From: JANPBY01 sp963805505
Lineage (GTDB): Bacteria; Actinomycetota; Actinomycetes; DATJPE01
Length of the DNA: 64,000 nucleotides
Assembly: GCA_963805505.1 (NCBI GenBank)
Contig: CAWDUP010000007.1
Span: 248,001 to 312,000, forward strand
Direction of reading: 5' to 3'
Of the stretch, positions 60,411-64,000 are shown one piece after another. The position numbers and the translations under genes are program-made. Under the pieces are notes generated by a model, which was not told the origin of the DNA, made no database searches, and saw only the letters and a list, made by a program, of their open reading frames with translations. Position 1 is the stretch's first letter; every line of letters begins with the position of its first letter.

Positions 60411-62075
60411 GTGAAGCAGCTCGGAGACATCCTGGTTGAAGGCGGCCTGGTCACGAACACCCAGCTGACGGCTGCCTATGAGGAGCACCAGCGGCTCGGG
60501 CGCTCGCTCGGCCGGGTGCTGGTCGACCAAGGGGTTGTCACCGAAGGGCAGCTGGTGGCCGCTCTGGCGACGCAGATCGGGATGCGCTTCGTCGACCTGA
60601 GCGACACGGTCATCGACCACTCGGCTGCTGCGCTGATCTCTGGTGAGCTTGCCCGGCGTTCGTCGATGCTTCCGTTCGCGTTCGACGACGGCAAGCTTCT
60701 GGTGGCGACCGCTGATCCGGCCAACGTGATCGCCCTCGACGACGTGCGAATGCGTACCCAGCTCGAGATCAAGCCCTGCCTCGCCACACCGGCGGATATC
60801 GCGGCAGCCATCGACCGCACCTATCGCGCAGACAGTGAGCTCGACGACCTCACCGCCGCGATGGACAGCGCTGACGACGAAGCGGATCTCTCCAAGGTCA
60901 CCGAAGCCACGGACGACGCTCCGATCGTCAAGTACGTCAACGCGCTCATCATCCAAGCCATCCAGGACCGTGCGTCTGACATTCACCTCGAGCCGACCGA
61001 GCGCGAGCTCCGCGTGCGCTATCGCATCGACGGCGTGCTGCACGAGATCATGCGTTCCCCCAAGAGCATCCAGTCTGGGGTCATCAGCCGACTGAAGATC
61101 ATGGCTGACATCAACATCGCCGAGCGACGCATCCCGCAGGACGGCCGTCTCTCGGTAAACGCCAACGGGCGCAAGATCGACTTGCGCGTGGCGACCCTCC
61201 CCACTGTGTGGGGCGAGAAGGTCGTCATGCGAATTCTCGACAACTCGACGGCCAGCCTCGACCTGGCCGACCTGGGCTTCAGCGACAACAACTTCGATCG
61301 GTTCTCGCTGAGCTTCACGAAGCCGTACGGCATGATCCTGGTCACCGGGCCGACGGGTTCAGGAAAGTCGACGACGCTGTACGCGACGCTGAACATCCTC
61401 AACAAGCCTGAGGTCAACATCATCACCGTCGAGGACCCGGTCGAATACCGGCTCGCCGGCATCAACCAGATCCAGGTGAACAACAAGGCTGGCCTCAACT
61501 TCGCCTCGGCGCTCCGCTCGATCTTGCGGTCGGACCCCGACATCGTGCTCATCGGTGAGATCCGTGACCATGAGACGGCGCAGATCGCCATCGAGGCCGC
61601 ACTCACCGGTCACCTGGTGCTCTCGACCTTGCACACGAACGATGCGCCGAGCGCGATCACCCGGCTCATCGAGATGGGCATCGAGCCGTTCCTCGTGGGT
61701 TCGGCCGTCGACTGTGTGCTCGGCCAACGTCTGGCGCGTCGGTTGTGCAGCAAGTGCAAGGAGGCCTACACCCCGACGGCGGAGGCCCTGCTCACCGCGC
61801 GTTATCCGTGGAAGGACGGCGAGGAGCTCCCGACGCTCTTCCGTCCACTGGGTTGCTCGGCCTGCGCCAAGACCGGCTACAAGGGACGGCTGGCTCTGCA
61901 TGAGGTCATGCCCGTCACCGAGGACATCGAGCGGCTGACGGTGGAGCACGCATCAGCGTCGACCATCGCAGACGCCGCTCAGAAGGACGGCATGGCGTTC
62001 CTTCGGGAGGACGGCATGCACAAGGTGGCCCTCGGGGTCACGTCCATCGAAGAGATTCTGCGCGTCGTGGTCTGA
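60411..62075 (+). CDS. pilB: Type IV pilus assembly ATPase PilB
   Basis: 554 residues. N-terminal MshEN-type domains (LGDILVEGGLVTNTQLTAAY, GRVLVDQGVVTEGQLVAALA), then the GspE/PilB motor: VTGPTGSGKSTTLYATLN (Walker A), EDPVEYRLAGINQIQVN (Asp box), DPDIVLIGEIRDHETAQIA (Walker B), TGHLVLSTLHTND (His box) and a tetracysteine zinc motif (CSKCKEAY, CSACAKTGYKG). It drives pilus extension. GTG 60411 has GGAGGGG upstream. Start of the pilB–pilT–pilC unit. Confidence 0.95.
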   Translation: MKQLGDILVEGGLVTNTQLTAAYEEHQRLGRSLGRVLVDQGVVTEGQLVAALATQIGMRFVDLSDTVIDHSAAALISGELARRSSMLPFAFDDGKLLVATADPANVIALDDVRMRTQLEIKPCLATPADIAAAIDRTYRADSELDDLTAAMDSADDEADLSKVTEATDDAPIVKYVNALIIQAIQDRASDIHLEPTERELRVRYRIDGVLHEIMRSPKSIQSGVISRLKIMADINIAERRIPQDGRLSVNANGRKIDLRVATLPTVWGEKVVMRILDNSTASLDLADLGFSDNNFDRFSLSFTKPYGMILVTGPTGSGKSTTLYATLNILNKPEVNIITVEDPVEYRLAGINQIQVNNKAGLNFASALRSILRSDPDIVLIGEIRDHETAQIAIEAALTGHLVLSTLHTNDAPSAITRLIEMGIEPFLVGSAVDCVLGQRLARRLCSKCKEAYTPTAEALLTARYPWKDGEELPTLFRPLGCSACAKTGYKGRLALHEVMPVTEDIERLTVEHASASTIADAAQKDGMAFLREDGMHKVALGVTSIEEILRVVV

Positions 62076-62193
62076 CCGCGGTGAAGTGCCGACAGGCAGC
62101 GGATCAGGCCGTACGGCTCAAGCCGTGCCCAGCCTGGGCCGATGGCAGGACGAGGGGTTCGCAGAGTGCGAACCTCCGACGAAGGGGGCAAGA

Positions 62194-63783
62194 GTGGAGA
62201 CCACCGGATTCGGCGGGTCCTCGCCCGAACAGAACGGCACTGAGCCGTCGTCCGCGCCGGCCAGCACGGTGACCGCGTTCGCGCCGTCCCCGCTCGACCC
62301 CGAGTGGCGTCCGGAGTCCGAGGGCTCCGCGTCGCCGACCAACGACTCGTCGCCAACGACTGCGCCAGAGTCGGCAGCAGCTCCGGCGCACGCCGTGGTC
62401 CAGCCTGCTCCTGCGGTCGCGGTCCCCGCCCTCGCCCCGGCGGCACCCGATGCACCACCGGCGGAGGCTCCGAGCGCACCCGCGGCGGAAGCCGCCGCCG
62501 GCACCAGCATCACCGTGTCTCTCGCTCCGATGGCTGAGGTGTCCACGCCTGCTCCGCTCGCTGAACCGGTCGAGGTTCCTGCGCAGCCGGAGACGGCCGC
62601 GTTGCCCTCGGCCAGCGCTCCCAGCGAGGCGTCCGCCGATGCGGTGGCGCTAGCCGAGACCGAGGCGTTCGAGGGCGCGTACGGCCGCGCGACCACCGAA
62701 GAGCAGGTGACCGACACCGACCTGAGCCTCCACGACCTCCTGGGGCTGGTGCTCGACAAGGGTGCCTCCGACCTTCACCTGACCACCGGCTCTCGTCCGC
62801 AGATCCGCTTGCACGGCCACCTGATGCCGCTCGAGGACTACCCCGAGCTCACGCCGTCGGTGATCCAGCGGGTCATGTATGCCGCGATCACTCAGCGGCA
62901 GCGGGAGAAGTTCGAGGAGAAGCTCGAGCTCGACTTCGCCTACTCGGTGCCGGGCAAGGCGCGTTTCCGCGTCAACCTCTACCGGCAGCGGGACTCCCTG
63001 GGTGCGGCGTTCCGCCTCATCCCCTTCGAGATCAAGAAGCTCGAGGACCTCGGGATTCCGCCGTCGGTCGCCAACTTTGCGATGCTGCCGCGCGGCTTCG
63101 TGCTCGTGACCGGACCGACCGGCTCCGGAAAGTCCACGACCCTGGCTGCTCTCGTCGACCTCGCCAACCGCCAGCGTCGCGACCACATCATGACCGTCGA
63201 GGACCCGATCGAGTTCCTGCATACCCACCAGTCGTGCGTGGTCAACCAGCGCGAGGTGGGGGAGGACACGCATTCCTTCGAGAACGCCCTTAAGCACGTG
63301 CTGCGTCAGGACCCCGACATCATCCTGGTCGGTGAGATGCGTGACCTCGAGACCATCTCCGTCGCGCTGACCGCGGCCGAGACCGGCCACCTCGTCTTCG
63401 CCACGCTGCACACCCAGGATGCGGCGCAGACCATCGACCGCATCATCGACGTGTTCCCGCCCCACCAGCAGCAGCAGGTGCGCGTCCAGCTCGCCGGCTC
63501 GCTGCAGGGTGTCGTGTGTCAGACCCTTGCCCGCACCGTCGACGGCCGCGGCCGCGCGGTGGCGACCGAGGTTCTCGTGGCCACGCCGGCCATCCGCAAC
63601 CTGGTGCGCGAAGGAAAGACCCACCAGATCTACTCGGCCATGCAGGCCGGGGCACAGCACGGCATGCACACCCTTGACCAGCACCTGGCAGAGCTGGTCA
63701 AGCGAGGCAAGATCACCTACGAGGTGGGCCTCGAGAAGTGCCACCACATCGAGGACTTCAACCGGCTCACCGGCCGGGGCTGA
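62194..63783 (+). CDS. pilT: Type IV pilus retraction ATPase PilT with long N-terminal extension
   Basis: 529 residues. From about residue 172 it is ordinary PilT: LSLHDLLGLVLDKGASDLHL, VTGPTGSGKSTTLAALVD (Walker A), HIMTVEDPIEFLH, DPDIILVGEMRDLETISVAL (Walker B), TGHLVFATLHTQDAAQTIDR and a C-terminal RNLVREGKTHQI. The first ~171 residues are Ala/Pro/Ser/Glu-rich low complexity, absent from typical PilT (about 350 residues). GTG 62194 has AAGGGGG six bases upstream; the frame is open to 62086, so the extension could be slightly longer. Confidence 0.92.
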   Translation: METTGFGGSSPEQNGTEPSSAPASTVTAFAPSPLDPEWRPESEGSASPTNDSSPTTAPESAAAPAHAVVQPAPAVAVPALAPAAPDAPPAEAPSAPAAEAAAGTSITVSLAPMAEVSTPAPLAEPVEVPAQPETAALPSASAPSEASADAVALAETEAFEGAYGRATTEEQVTDTDLSLHDLLGLVLDKGASDLHLTTGSRPQIRLHGHLMPLEDYPELTPSVIQRVMYAAITQRQREKFEEKLELDFAYSVPGKARFRVNLYRQRDSLGAAFRLIPFEIKKLEDLGIPPSVANFAMLPRGFVLVTGPTGSGKSTTLAALVDLANRQRRDHIMTVEDPIEFLHTHQSCVVNQREVGEDTHSFENALKHVLRQDPDIILVGEMRDLETISVALTAAETGHLVFATLHTQDAAQTIDRIIDVFPPHQQQQVRVQLAGSLQGVVCQTLARTVDGRGRAVATEVLVATPAIRNLVREGKTHQIYSAMQAGAQHGMHTLDQHLAELVKRGKITYEVGLEKCHHIEDFNRLTGRG

Positions 63784-63794
63784 GAGGCGTAGCC

Positions 63795-64000
63795 ATGGCA
63801 GCGACTGCAACCTTCCAGTACTCGGTGCGCGACCGCGCCGGGAAGATGGTGTCGGGCAAGATCGACGCCGACTCTCCCGGAGCCGTAGCCACCAAGCTCA
63901 AGTCGATGGGCTACGCCCCGGTCACCATCTCCGAGGTCAAGACCTCCGGGATGTCGACCGAGCTGTCCTTGCCGAAGCTCGGCTCCAAGGTCAAGCTCAA
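63795..64000 (+). CDS. pilC: Type IV pilus inner-membrane platform protein PilC, partial
   Basis: 68 N-terminal residues before the right edge. TATFQYSVRDRAGKMVSGKI, then ADSPGAVATKLKSMGYAPVTIS, is the conserved opening of PilC/GspF proteins (beta hairpin plus amphipathic helix). ATG 63795 follows the pilT stop by eleven bases. The membrane-spanning part lies outside the window. Confidence 0.88.
   Translation, partial: MAATATFQYSVRDRAGKMVSGKIDADSPGAVATKLKSMGYAPVTISEVKTSGMSTELSLPKLGSKVKL

Overview
The window is high-GC DNA from an actinomycete (Actinomycetota). This rests on gene order and families: thrS–HIT–pgsA–acyltransferase–pimA, pdxS–pdxT–yebC–ruvCAB–yajC–secD–secF–apt–rel, and hisS–aspS–rarA–alaS–ruvX–mltG–aroE are runs typical of actinomycete chromosomes. 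Phosphatidylinositol-mannoside genes, an SsgA-like sporulation/division protein, an F420-type nitroreductase relative, many GTG starts and a DUF222/HNH protein agree. A type IV pilus cluster at the right edge suggests a lineage such as Propionibacteriales or Frankiales/Kineosporiales; that placement is inference.

Positions 1–13,060 are an accessory-looking stretch of mostly single genes in mixed orientation. It holds two AadA-like nucleotidyltransferases, two APH-type phosphotransferases, a small P-loop kinase, acetyltransferases, a cupin, an isoprenylcysteine methyltransferase-like protein, a DUF2975/XRE pair with an upstream palindromic operator, several tiny membrane proteins (one with an apparent ATA start), three related lipoproteins and a short repeated intergenic element. 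A PLP-dependent dehydratase gene runs off the left edge on the minus strand.

Three minus-strand tRNA genes (Gly-GCC, Cys-GCA, Val-GAC; 13,209–13,553) mark the change to mostly housekeeping content. Next come a ureohydrolase relative that has lost metal ligands, pabB–pabC, an SsgA-like gene, a PGPGW membrane protein, tRNA-Val(CAC), two VOC genes and a secreted sugar dehydrogenase (to 20.6 kb). From 20.6 to 28.7 kb are thrS, a HIT hydrolase and the phosphatidylinositol/PIM genes, with a reverse-strand EF-G paralogue between them. From 28.8 to 41.7 kb are a DUF3048 lipoprotein, PLP synthase, yebC, ruvCAB, the Sec accessory genes, apt and rel. From 41.7 to 55.2 kb are a DUF349 gene with a repeat-coded, frame-broken N-terminus, a cyclophilin, a metallo-beta-lactamase hydrolase, hisS, aspS, rarA (C-terminal frameshift), alaS, ruvX, mltG and aroE.

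The right end (55.3–64.0 kb) is the most distinctive part: a roadblock/LC7 protein, a DUF4388 protein whose long acidic tail is separated from its domain by one in-frame TGA, an MglA-like small GTPase and a small Pro-rich protein, then (after an HNH gene on the other strand) pilB, pilT with a long extra N-terminus, and the start of pilC. GTPase, roadblock and DUF4388 proteins beside type IV pilus motors resemble in parts list the polarity switches of gliding and twitching bacteria, and form a candidate pilus-control module.

Three coding interruptions (DUF349, rarA, DUF4388) could be real or indel/base errors; each is described separately. All calls come from reading translated sequence by eye; no database search was made.
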